Of a stretch of DNA of 64,000 nt, positions 35,871 through 44,166 are shown piece after piece. Every line of letters starts with the position of its first letter. Position 1 is the first letter of the stretch. The notes under the pieces are model-generated. The model was not told the origin of the DNA. It saw only the letters and a program-made list of their open reading frames with translations, and searched no databases. The translations under genes and the position numbers were made by a program. Origin of the DNA: Pseudomonas bohemica (GTDB lineage Bacteria > Pseudomonadota > Gammaproteobacteria > Pseudomonadales > Pseudomonadaceae); the NCBI RefSeq assembly GCF_002934685.1, contig NZ_NKHL01000098.1, positions 1-64,000 of the forward strand, given 5' to 3'.

Positions 35871-36996
35871 AGAGCCGGTACCGCTTATAGGCTTTAGCAC
35901 CTATGCGCTCCAGAATCCCACGCATTCCGGCGTTCGTTTCGAGGATCCAGGACATTTCCAGGGCCTCAATATTGCGCCGGACAAAAGGGGCTTTCAGTGC
36001 TTCGATGAGCAGTAATGCCAGGACTGGGCCTTGTCGGCTGAACTGATATTGCTGCCTGACACCCATCAATGGCACGCGTGCGGTACGTGTTCCGGAAACT
36101 TTCAGCTTCCAGATCAAACGCAGCCAACCGAACGGCAGCAATCGTCCTTTCAGGGGAGCGATAGCCTCATGAATATTGGGCATGGCTACGATGAATGCAC
36201 ACGGTTCGTCGTTGATTTCAGCAATATAAATAAGGTCACTTGGAACGAGAAACTTCAACTGCTTACCAAGCTCGGAAAATTCATGCTCGGTAAAAGGGAC
36301 GTATCCCCAGTTATTGGCCCAGGCATCGTTGAATATCTGCCTCAGGATTTGCATTTCTGCGTCAAACTTACTCTTATCGATCGGCCGAATCCGGATCACC
36401 GATCTTTCTCTGTCCATCATTTTTTTTAGCGGGGCCGGAAAATCGAGCTCTTCGGTACGCATCCAGTAAGCGATCAAATCCATCGCAGGTTCGTAGTTCG
36501 AACCCAACACGTGATTTTCATAATAGGGATGGTTGTGATTCATGAACGCGGACGGCGGTGTATCAAACCCGTCGATTAAAAGGCCGCTCTCTTGATTGAT
36601 ATTCAGAGTGAAAGGCCCCGTAATCCGCTTGGCTTCTTGATCCCTAAGCCAGTGCTCGGCAGTGGCAATCAACACGGCAAAGACTTCAGGCTCGTCGATG
36701 GCGTCGAGCATGCCGAAGTGACCCGTGTCGGCTCCGTGCAAGTCCCGATGTAGAGCGTCTACCTGGGCGAGGATGCGACCTATCACCGCACCATCACGTC
36801 TTGCGAGCCAGGCTTGCCACTTGACATGCCCTGACGCAGGGTTCTTGTCTGAGAGGTGCTCTTGCCTTTCGACCCGCAGCGGTTCGATCCAATAGGGGTC
36901 GTTTTTATAGAGCATCCCGGGAAAGGTTATGAATTCGTTCAGCAACTGCCGATTTTCTACTGCCTCAATGGTAATCAGGTTGTTCGTGTTATTCAT
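35854..36996 (-). CDS. bcerS: GNAT-fold N-acyltransferase, bacterial ceramide synthase type
   Basis: 380-residue protein. The N-terminal block F-P-G-M-L-Y-K-N-D-P-Y-W-I-E-P-L (25-40), A-W-L-A-R-R-D-G-A-V-I-G-R-I (62-75), G-P-F-T-L-N-I-N-Q-E-S-G near 137 and W-A-N-N-W-G-Y-V-P near 240 define a GNAT-superfamily group to which Caulobacter ceramide synthase bCerS (CCNA_01212) belongs. That enzyme N-acylates the sphingoid base, unrelated to eukaryotic ceramide synthases. As first gene of the leftward operon, divergent from the serine palmitoyltransferase operon, the same role is likely. Other members of this large group have unknown roles, so an assay is needed. Confidence 0.78.
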   Translation of the reverse strand: MNNTNNLITIEAVENRQLLNEFITFPGMLYKNDPYWIEPLRVERQEHLSDKNPASGHVKWQAWLARRDGAVIGRILAQVDALHRDLHGADTGHFGMLDAIDEPEVFAVLIATAEHWLRDQEAKRITGPFTLNINQESGLLIDGFDTPPSAFMNHNHPYYENHVLGSNYEPAMDLIAYWMRTEELDFPAPLKKMMDRERSVIRIRPIDKSKFDAEMQILRQIFNDAWANNWGYVPFTEHEFSELGKQLKFLVPSDLIYIAEINDEPCAFIVAMPNIHEAIAPLKGRLLPFGWLRLIWKLKVSGTRTARVPLMGVRQQYQFSRQGPVLALLLIEALKAPFVRRNIEALEMSWILETNAGMRGILERIGAKAYKRYRLYEKHI

Positions 36997-37367
36997 TGGC
37001 CTGCAGGTCTTCTAGGCAAAATGGTGAACGGTGAAGCCTGATTTCCAAATTTGAGCTAGGTATCCGGCGACGACCCCGGACTATCGCTGAAATATTTTGT
37101 TACGTCTACCCACCCTCATCAATGTGCAGTATCGATCAATTTGATAGTAACTCTCGATCTACAAGGCTGTAGTCTCTTGCGGAAGCTGTGGCAGCCTGTT
37201 TTTGAATATGGCTTGGGTTGGTGAGCCAATATTCTGCTCGAAATGATACCTGACCATGATCAGGCGTCCTTGATCCGGCTGTCCCTACGAACCTTGCCTT
37301 CCGCGTATACAGCAGCGTCTGCGCACCAAGCGCCAGTTGTCGTAGAACCTGATTAGAGTCCAACTTA
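36997..37367. promoter_or_regulatory. divergent promoter region of the two lipid operons
   Basis: 371 bases between the two divergent operons. It is AT-richer than the genes (GAAATATTTTGTTACG, GATCAATTTGATAG) and includes an imperfect dyad CCTGACCATGATCAGG at 37249-37264. An open frame at 37136-37363 on the minus strand has no ribosome site or known domain and is not called. Both operon promoters must lie here. Confidence 0.55.
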
Positions 37368-39119
37368 ATGACAGTTTTATATTTGTCCGAAACCAGCTCT
37401 GCTCACGAGCTGGTGCAGCGCCTCGCAGACTTCCCTTCTTTGACCGACGCGCTCGACTATGCAGCGTTGGGTCGTACCGGGATGAATTTCTACGATAGGC
37501 GCTGTCAGCTTACTGCAGTGCTTGAATACCGGGAGCTGAAGGTGAGGGCCCAGGGCGCTGCGAAAAGACTGCTGACTTTAGGTCTATCCAAAGGTGATCG
37601 TGTTGCGCTGATTGCGGACACGAAACCGTCATTCGTTGAGTTTTTCTTCGCGTGCCAGTACGCAGGTCTGGTCGCTGTTCCATTGCCGGTTCCTGCCGGC
37701 GTCGGGCAGCACCAATCATACGTTGAAAAGCTCCGTGGGCTGTTGGCAAGCTGCTCTCCGTCGGCGGTGCTGGGAGAGGAGGAATGGCTGCCATATGCGC
37801 GCGAAGCGCTGGATGCAACCGCTGTCAAGTTCATAGGCACGGATGACGAATTGGAGGCGCTTCCCTTGGGGCAGCCCACGTTCGTCGCCGCTCAACCTGA
37901 TGACGTTGCCTACCTGCAATACACCTCCGGCAGTACTCGTTTTCCGCGCGGCGTCATGGTCACTCAGCGTTCGGTAATGGCCAATCTTCGAGGCATCAGC
38001 CTGGATGGGATCAGATTGCGTCCCGGTGATCGATGTATTTCCTGGTTGCCGTATTACCACGACATGGGCCTCGTAGGTTTTGTGCTGGCGCCCATGGCGA
38101 CTCAGATTTCGGTCGATTACCTTCGCACTCAAGATTTCGCGATGCGCCCTAAGCAGTGGCTGAACTTGTTGAGTCGTAACAGAGGTACGGTTTCGGTTGC
38201 GCCGCCTTTCGGCTTTGATCTTTGCGTCCGTCGTTGCAGCCCTGCTGACGTCGACAGCCTGGATCTCTCGAACTGGCGAGTGGCAGGCGTGGGCGCGGAG
38301 CCGATTTCCATCGCTACACTCGATCGGTTTGCCGAGCACTTTGCGCTCGCTGGCTTCAAGGCTGATGCATTCATGCCGTGTTATGGGCTGGCGGAAAATA
38401 CGCTGGCCGTGAGTTTCGCCCGAGCCGACACGGGTGCTCAGGTTGATCGCATCGACCGAGATATTCTGGAAACCGAGGGTAGGGCGGTCAGTGCTACCGA
38501 AAAATCGACAGCGGTCAGCGCTTTTGTCAATTGTGGCCGCCCACTGCCAGGGCACGAACTGCAGATCGTGGACGACTCTGACAACGTCTTGGCGGAGCGC
38601 AAGGTGGGCAGAATCGTGATCTCCGGCCCGAGCCTGATGACAGGCTATTTCGAAGATCCTGAGTCCATTCAAAAGCTGCGGGCAACACAGCGTCTCGATA
38701 CCGGAGATCTTGGATATCTCTTTGATGGAAATCTTTACGTCACGGGGCGAAAAAAGGATCTCATCATCATCCGGGGACGCAACATCTGGCCTCAGGACAT
38801 TGAGCTTATCGTCGAATCCGAGCCAGAAATCAGGCCGGGGGATGCGATCGTTTTCATTACCGATAAGGACGCCGAACCGTCGGTCGTGATCCAGGTTCAA
38901 TACCGCATCCTCGACGAAGAGAAGAGAGCGCGCTTGTCGCATACCCTATTCGCAAAGATCCACAGCGAGTTCGGCATATCTCCCACCATCGACCTCGTAC
39001 CGCCGCATAGTATCCCACGAACCTCGTCGGGCAAACCTGCGAGGGCTGAGGCCCGCAAGCGCTTTATGAGTCTTCGCGCAGCGCAGCGTGAGAGCTTTGC
39101 TGCTGCAGGACTTGCATGA
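37368..39119 (+). CDS. aasR: fatty acyl-AMP ligase / acyl-ACP synthetase
   Basis: 583-residue adenylate-forming enzyme of the fatty acyl-AMP ligase (FAAL) type. The AMP motif is Y-T-S-G-S-T-R-F-P-R-G (185-195), then W-L-P-Y-Y-H-D-M-G-L-V-G (227-238), C-Y-G-L-A-E-N-T and G-R-K-K-D-L-I-I-I-R-G-R-N. These variants are those of FAALs rather than acyl-CoA ligases. It should load a fatty acid onto the ACP encoded two genes later, supplying serine palmitoyltransferase. In Caulobacter the equivalent AasR is needed for ceramide synthesis. It overlaps the next gene by four bases. Confidence 0.85.
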   Translation: MTVLYLSETSSAHELVQRLADFPSLTDALDYAALGRTGMNFYDRRCQLTAVLEYRELKVRAQGAAKRLLTLGLSKGDRVALIADTKPSFVEFFFACQYAGLVAVPLPVPAGVGQHQSYVEKLRGLLASCSPSAVLGEEEWLPYAREALDATAVKFIGTDDELEALPLGQPTFVAAQPDDVAYLQYTSGSTRFPRGVMVTQRSVMANLRGISLDGIRLRPGDRCISWLPYYHDMGLVGFVLAPMATQISVDYLRTQDFAMRPKQWLNLLSRNRGTVSVAPPFGFDLCVRRCSPADVDSLDLSNWRVAGVGAEPISIATLDRFAEHFALAGFKADAFMPCYGLAENTLAVSFARADTGAQVDRIDRDILETEGRAVSATEKSTAVSAFVNCGRPLPGHELQIVDDSDNVLAERKVGRIVISGPSLMTGYFEDPESIQKLRATQRLDTGDLGYLFDGNLYVTGRKKDLIIIRGRNIWPQDIELIVESEPEIRPGDAIVFITDKDAEPSVVIQVQYRILDEEKRARLSHTLFAKIHSEFGISPTIDLVPPHSIPRTSSGKPARAEARKRFMSLRAAQRESFAAAGLA

Positions 39120-40030
39120 CGCCGCTAACGATCGCCCTGACCGGAGGAAGCGGGTTTATCGGCGGTCAGATTGCAAGGATGCTCGTGGCTCGCGGCGCTC
39201 ATGTGCGCGCACTTAGCAGGACTCAATCCGGGCTGGAGAACGGCATCCTGTGGATCAAAGGCACACTCGAGGACGAGGATTCGCTTGCAAGGCTGGTTGA
39301 AGGGGCGAGCATCGTCATTCACTGCGCGGGGGCGGTTCGAGGGCGAAGTGCCCGTAGTTTCCAGATTGCAAATGTGCAAGGCAGTCGTCGTGTCGCACAA
39401 GCGGCTTGCAATTCCGGCACCTGCGAGCGCTTTCTGTTGATGTCGTCGCTTGCAGCCCGCCATCCGGAGCTCTCCTGGTACGCAAAATCCAAGCATGATG
39501 CCGAGCAGGAAGTCCTCCGGGTAGCGGGAACCATGGGGATAACCATCTTCAGGCCTACTGCCGTCTATGGCCCCGGCGATCGTGAATTGCGGCCTCTGTT
39601 TACATGGTTGCTCAAGGGGCTTTTGGTCAGACTCGGCGCACGCGATTCGCATCTGAGTTTTGTGCATGTCTTTGACCTTGTAGCGGCAGTTGCCCACTGG
39701 TTGGGATCGCCGATTACAAAGTCGGCCATCTACGAGATCAGTGACGGCACGCTGGGCGGATACAGCTGGAAAGGTCTGGCAAAAATCGCGGCTGATATCC
39801 GTGCGGCTCCAGTTCGATCGCTTGCCATATCCACGACTGTTCTCAGAACGATTGCCTGCGCAAATTTCGCGATTTCTTACATGGTGCGCAGGGCTCCCAT
39901 GCTGACTACCAGCAAAGTCAACGAACTCACACACCCTGACTGGACATGCAGCAACACTGCGATCACGGTCGCAACGGGTTGGATTCCTCAAATCAAGTTG
40001 CGGCGTGCTCTGCAGGAAGGTTTGTTTTGA
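39116..40030 (+). CDS. cerR: NAD-dependent epimerase/dehydratase-type reductase, CerR-like
   Basis: 304-residue extended-SDR protein: T9-G-G-S-G-F-I-G-G17 binds the cofactor, D-x is replaced by the usual acidic region after L-S-R, and Y122-A-K-S-K126 is the catalytic pair. Its place between the acyl-ACP ligase and the ACP/serine palmitoyltransferase genes equals that of Caulobacter cerR (CC_1164), which reduces the keto group of 3-ketoceramide. A sugar-epimerase role is the alternative, but no other sugar gene is near. Start ATGA overlaps the upstream stop. Confidence 0.8.
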   Translation: MTPLTIALTGGSGFIGGQIARMLVARGAHVRALSRTQSGLENGILWIKGTLEDEDSLARLVEGASIVIHCAGAVRGRSARSFQIANVQGSRRVAQAACNSGTCERFLLMSSLAARHPELSWYAKSKHDAEQEVLRVAGTMGITIFRPTAVYGPGDRELRPLFTWLLKGLLVRLGARDSHLSFVHVFDLVAAVAHWLGSPITKSAIYEISDGTLGGYSWKGLAKIAADIRAAPVRSLAISTTVLRTIACANFAISYMVRRAPMLTTSKVNELTHPDWTCSNTAITVATGWIPQIKLRRALQEGLF

Positions 40031-40064
40031 ACGTGTGCGAATTCGCGCGCTAACGAGGCTGAAT

Positions 40065-40325
40065 ATGTTTACGCAAGATGTGATTCTGGAAAATGTACTG
40101 GTGTGTCTTCGCGACATGATTCCGGGTGCAGAGACGGTAGGCCCGGATAGCGACATGGTCGACGACCTTGGCCTTGAGTCGGTCAAGATGATGGACCTGT
40201 TGATGAAGCTTGAGGACGATTATGACCTGTCGATTCCGATCAACATCCTGATGGACGTTCGCACCCCGAGACAACTCGCTGCGTCTCTGATTGGCTACCT
40301 GGAGAAACGTAATGGGCCTGTATGA
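40065..40325 (+). CDS. acpR: acyl carrier protein
   Basis: 86-residue acidic four-helix acyl carrier protein with the phosphopantetheine attachment site D-L-G-L-E-S39-V-K. Not the housekeeping AcpP (different sequence and context). It should carry the acyl chain from the acyl-AMP ligase to the alpha-oxoamine synthase, whose gene overlaps its 3' end by 14 bases; the tight coupling supports a dedicated partnership. Confidence 0.9.
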   Translation: MFTQDVILENVLVCLRDMIPGAETVGPDSDMVDDLGLESVKMMDLLMKLEDDYDLSIPINILMDVRTPRQLAASLIGYLEKRNGPV

Positions 40326-41505
40326 CAAGTTTTCCCGCCTGGCAGCCGAACGCTCCAGCCTGCAGTCGCTTGACCCCAGTCCCTTTGGCACTCGGATAGA
40401 CGTCGTATACTCATCGACGCGCGGGCGCATTGGTGGAACCGATGTAATTCTGGCCGGCACCAATAACTACCTGGGCCTCACGTTCGATGAGGACGCTATC
40501 GAAGCCGCGCGGCACGCATTGACGGTAGAAGGTACGGGCACCACCGGTTCCCGCATGGCCAATGGCAGCTATGGTAGTCATTCGGCGCTTGAATCCGAGT
40601 TAGCCACATTCCTCAATCGACCATCGGTCATGGTTTTTTCAACCGGTTACGTGGCCAATCTGGGCATTATCGGAACGCTGGCCGGCCCGCGCGAAGTGGT
40701 GCTGCTCGACGCCGATTGTCACGCGAGTATCTATGATGCATGCACCTTGGGTGGGGCGGAAATCATCCGTTTTCACCACAACGATGCCAAAGATCTTGAG
40801 CGCCGCATGCTGCGTCTGGGCGATCGGGCCAAGGATGCACTGATCATCGTGGAGGGCATCTATAGCATGCTCGGCGACGTTGCTCCGCTAAAGGAAATCG
40901 TGGACGTAAAACGCCGTCTCGGTGGCTTCCTGCTCGTCGACGAGGCGCACTCGTTCGGTGTCATGGGGGCTAACGGGCGAGGGCTGGCAGAGGAGCAGGA
41001 CGTAGAAGATGATGTGGATATCATCCTGGGAACCTTCAGCAAAAGCCTGGCAGCTATCGGTGGTTTTGCGGCGGGCCGCAGCAGTGAGATGGAAGTGCTG
41101 CGCTACGCCAGCCGTCCCTATATTTTCACGGCGTCACCATCACCCTCTGTCGTGGCATCCGTAAGATCAGCGTTGAAGACCATTGCTGCTCGCCCACAAC
41201 TGCGCGAGAAACTCTGGAGTAACGCACAAAGGTTGTATGACGGCCTGGCGGCGCTGGGCTATTCGATGGGGCCGCGTGTGAGTCCTGTTGTCCCGGTGAT
41301 GGTAGGGAGCAAAGAGCAGGGAGTGAAGTTTTGGCGAGCGCTGATCGATCAGGGTGTGTACGTCAATCTGGTGCTTCCACCGGCCACGCCGTCGGGCGTC
41401 ACGCTGGTTCGCTGCAGTGTCAGCGCAGCTCATACGTCCGTGCAAATTGATCAGATCATCGAAGCCTTCGCAGCTCTGCGACCATCGCTGAAGCTTACGG
41501 CCTGA
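40312..41505 (+). CDS. spt: serine palmitoyltransferase-type alpha-oxoamine synthase
   Basis: 397-residue PLP enzyme of the alpha-oxoamine synthase family. H138 (cofactor stacking), V-D210-E-A-H213-S and the Schiff-base lysine K244 in G-T-F-S-K-S-L are present, and S-N/N-N-Y-L-G begins the fold. The family includes serine palmitoyltransferase, KBL, BioF and HemA; the adjoining ACP, acyl-AMP ligase, CerR-like and ceramide-synthase-like genes point to condensation of serine with an acyl thioester to 3-ketosphinganine. GGAG precedes the ATG at 40312, which overlaps acpR. Confidence 0.85.
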   Translation: MGLYDKFSRLAAERSSLQSLDPSPFGTRIDVVYSSTRGRIGGTDVILAGTNNYLGLTFDEDAIEAARHALTVEGTGTTGSRMANGSYGSHSALESELATFLNRPSVMVFSTGYVANLGIIGTLAGPREVVLLDADCHASIYDACTLGGAEIIRFHHNDAKDLERRMLRLGDRAKDALIIVEGIYSMLGDVAPLKEIVDVKRRLGGFLLVDEAHSFGVMGANGRGLAEEQDVEDDVDIILGTFSKSLAAIGGFAAGRSSEMEVLRYASRPYIFTASPSPSVVASVRSALKTIAARPQLREKLWSNAQRLYDGLAALGYSMGPRVSPVVPVMVGSKEQGVKFWRALIDQGVYVNLVLPPATPSGVTLVRCSVSAAHTSVQIDQIIEAFAALRPSLKLTA

Positions 41506-41584
41506 GGGTGTGGAGCGCAGACGGCGGTTGTAGCGCAGGGCCGTGCCTTGCGTTGCAGAGAACCTTGTATCCAATGTGAGTGTT

Positions 41585-43309
41585 ATGCGAATTATTTTTG
41601 CTTTTGGTCGTTCGTATCCAATACGAACGGCACTGATGCTGCTAAGCCTTGTTGTCGCGGGGCTGGTTGAGAGTGTCAGCCTGACGACCATGCTGCCCTT
41701 GATGTCGGTGATGCTGGGCGACAACGCGCACTCTACGTTTGGCGCCCTTGTCGGTAACGTGCTTCAGTCTGCTGGGTTGGAACCCACGATCATTACGCTG
41801 CTGATCATTATCGTCGTGGGCATGGCGATCAGCAGTCTTCTGATTCTGCTCGCCAACCGCCAGGTCGGCTATACCGTTGCGCATGTCGCGACCGACCTGC
41901 GGGTGGATTTGATCAATGCGACTTTGGGCAGTCGCTGGGAATACTATCTGCGTCAACCGGGTGGAGCGTTGGCTAACGCAGTAGCGACCGAAGCCTACCG
42001 AGCATCGACCGCTTATGAGCATGCCGCCAACATGGTTGCGCTGTCCATCCAGGCGATTGCCTATGGTGTCATTGCGCTGTTCGTCTCTTGGCAAGCTGCG
42101 TTGGTGTGCCTGTGCGTCGGCGTGGTAATCCTGTTCGCGCTCCGCGGACTGGTCAAAACGTCTCGCAAAGCGGGCAAAGGCCAGACAAGCCTGATGCGCG
42201 AGTTACTGATCAGCCTCAGCGATACGCTGGGGTCAGTCAAACCGTTGAAAGCAATGGCTCGGGAGGATATTGCCGATTCGTTGTTGCGCCATCAGGCCGC
42301 AGAACTTAATGGGGCGATGGAGAAAGAGGTTACCAGTCGCGAAACCCTGCGGGCGCTGCAGGAGCCTTTGCTGGCCATCCTCGCGGCGGCCGGTCTTTAT
42401 GCAGGCCTGGTCATCTGGAAGCTGCCGCTGTCATCGGTCATGGTGCTCATCTTCATGGTGGTGCGAGTTCTGGGTCTCATGCATAAGGCGCAGCAGCGCT
42501 ATCACCGCATGGCAGCTCAGGAGAGTGCATTCTGGGCATTGCGTGAAGCAGTCGTGACAGCCAAGGCCGAAGCCGAGCCCGTTGGCGGCACCGTGCAACC
42601 AACCCTCAGCAACCGGATCGAGTTTCAGAACGTCACCTTTACCTACGGTGAGCGCAAAGTCCTGAACAACACCTCACTGGCCTTCGACGTCGGAACAATG
42701 ACGACGCTCGTGGGGCCGTCCGGAGCGGGGAAAACCACAATCCTCGACCTGGTGTGTGCACTGCTGAACCCTCAACAAGGGCGAGTGCTCATTGATGGTG
42801 TCGCGCTTGCTGAGCTTGATCGCCGTAAGTGGCGTCGCATGATTGGTTATGTGACGCAAGAGACACTGCTGCTGCATGACACCGTGCTGGCGAATGTCAC
42901 CTTGGGTGAGCCTGCCTTGACCGAAGCGGACGCCGAGCGCGCGTTGCGCCAGGCAGGTGCATGGGAGTTTGTCTCGCAACTCCCCCACGGCCTGCTGTCG
43001 GTCGTGGGCGAGCGGGGTGGCAAGCTGTCGGGCGGTCAGCGGCAACGAATAGTCATCGCGCGTGCACTGGCTCACCGGCCTCAACTGCTCATCCTCGATG
43101 AAGCGACCAGCGCGCTGGACCCGGAAGCCGAGAAAGGTATCTGTGAGTCGCTGAAGGCCCTGGCGCCGGAAATTACCATCATTGCCGTTTCGCATCGTCC
43201 AGGACTAATCGACATTGCTGACGAAATCATCGAGCTGAGGGACGGCGAAATCAGGCGACTGAAAAACCGTACTTACCTGGCGACCGACGTTTCAAATACG
43301 CAAGCCTGA
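41585..43309 (+). CDS. ABC half-transporter, MsbA-like lipid flippase candidate
   Basis: 574-residue fused permease-ATPase. Six membrane segments (about 10-300) precede the nucleotide-binding domain: Walker A G377-P-S-G-A-G-K-T384, L-S-G-G-Q-R-Q-R near 482, L-L-I-L-D-E-A-T-S-A-L-D near 502. It lies 79 bases after the serine palmitoyltransferase gene in the same operon and would act as a homodimer. By context it may flip the new lipid across the inner membrane before the Lpt-like permeases take over. The start has only a weak ribosome site; GTG codons upstream are alternatives. Confidence 0.82.
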   Translation: MRIIFAFGRSYPIRTALMLLSLVVAGLVESVSLTTMLPLMSVMLGDNAHSTFGALVGNVLQSAGLEPTIITLLIIIVVGMAISSLLILLANRQVGYTVAHVATDLRVDLINATLGSRWEYYLRQPGGALANAVATEAYRASTAYEHAANMVALSIQAIAYGVIALFVSWQAALVCLCVGVVILFALRGLVKTSRKAGKGQTSLMRELLISLSDTLGSVKPLKAMAREDIADSLLRHQAAELNGAMEKEVTSRETLRALQEPLLAILAAAGLYAGLVIWKLPLSSVMVLIFMVVRVLGLMHKAQQRYHRMAAQESAFWALREAVVTAKAEAEPVGGTVQPTLSNRIEFQNVTFTYGERKVLNNTSLAFDVGTMTTLVGPSGAGKTTILDLVCALLNPQQGRVLIDGVALAELDRRKWRRMIGYVTQETLLLHDTVLANVTLGEPALTEADAERALRQAGAWEFVSQLPHGLLSVVGERGGKLSGGQRQRIVIARALAHRPQLLILDEATSALDPEAEKGICESLKALAPEITIIAVSHRPGLIDIADEIIELRDGEIRRLKNRTYLATDVSNTQA

Positions 43310-43352
43310 CGCTGCAGCTCGTTTCTTCTCACTCGTACAAGATGGCCCGACG

Positions 43353-44159
43353 ATGTCCTCGACCTATACCAATCAGCAAGCACCTGCGCCGGATCATCGA
43401 ATGGATCGATCCGTTGAAGCCCAGAATCTAGAACGCCCGCAGCGCTCGGACAGTCGAGGACAGAAACTTGGGCCGTTGATCGCCTTTGTGGGATGTGACG
43501 GCTCCGGCAAATCAACGGTGTCCGAGGCAATCCTCAACTGGCTGAGTGAATCGCAGGCGGTGCAAAGCTGCCATTTGGGCATTCAGTCGAAACAAATCGG
43601 TGAGAGATTGGTGAGGTTGCCGTTGGTAGGCAAGTCGATCGGTCGCCTGATCGCCGCCAATTCGCCACGCGGCAATAAGCAGCACGCGCAACAGACAAAA
43701 GGCCCGAGCACATTGGCGGCTCTGGCGATATTCCTGTTGTCGGTACGCCGTTATCGTCGCTACGAGAAGATGATGAAACTGCGACGCCAGGGGATCACGG
43801 TAATCGCCGATCGTTTTCCACAAATTGCGGTCGCCAATATGAAGATCGATGGCCCGGGGCTGCTGGCTGCCAAACACCGCAATGGGTTGATTCGCTTTCT
43901 TGCCTGGCGCGAGAAAAAACTCTACGACTACATGATCAGCTACCGCCCGGTTCTGGTGGTTCGGTTGAACGTGGATGTGGAAACCGCTTTTGCGCGCAAA
44001 CCTGATCATCGCTACGAATCGTTGGCGCTCAAGATCGCCAATGTCCCCAAGCTTGAATACCAGGGAGCGCCGATTCTGGATCTGGATAGCCGGTTGCCCC
44101 TCGAAGAGGTGATTGCGCAAGCCAAGGCCGCAGTGTCTCGCAGCCTTGCAGAACGGTAG
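43353..44159 (+). CDS. thymidylate-kinase-like P-loop protein, copy 1
   Basis: 268-residue P-loop kinase related to thymidylate kinase: Walker A G47-C-D-G-S-G-K-S54, then V-I-A-D-R-F-P-Q-I (the D-R-Y/F motif of TMPK), and R-K-P-D-H near 215. A 40-residue polar N-terminal extension precedes the domain. The housekeeping tmk is shorter and lies elsewhere; here the gene follows a lipid transporter and is followed by a paralogue, so a phosphoryl transfer related to a head group is suspected. The substrate is unknown. Confidence 0.7.
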   Translation: MSSTYTNQQAPAPDHRMDRSVEAQNLERPQRSDSRGQKLGPLIAFVGCDGSGKSTVSEAILNWLSESQAVQSCHLGIQSKQIGERLVRLPLVGKSIGRLIAANSPRGNKQHAQQTKGPSTLAALAIFLLSVRRYRRYEKMMKLRRQGITVIADRFPQIAVANMKIDGPGLLAAKHRNGLIRFLAWREKKLYDYMISYRPVLVVRLNVDVETAFARKPDHRYESLALKIANVPKLEYQGAPILDLDSRLPLEEVIAQAKAAVSRSLAER

Positions 44160-44166
44160 GGGATGG

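Noticed and set aside
37136..37363. 75-codon minus-strand frame in the divergent promoter region
   Set aside because: No ribosome site, no recognisable domain, and it would occupy the control region of both operons.
40312..41505. Reading the alpha-oxoamine synthase as BioF (biotin) or KBL (threonine breakdown)
   Set aside because: No biotin or threonine genes are adjacent, while ACP, acyl-AMP ligase, CerR-like and bCerS-like genes are. Phylogeny is needed for final proof.
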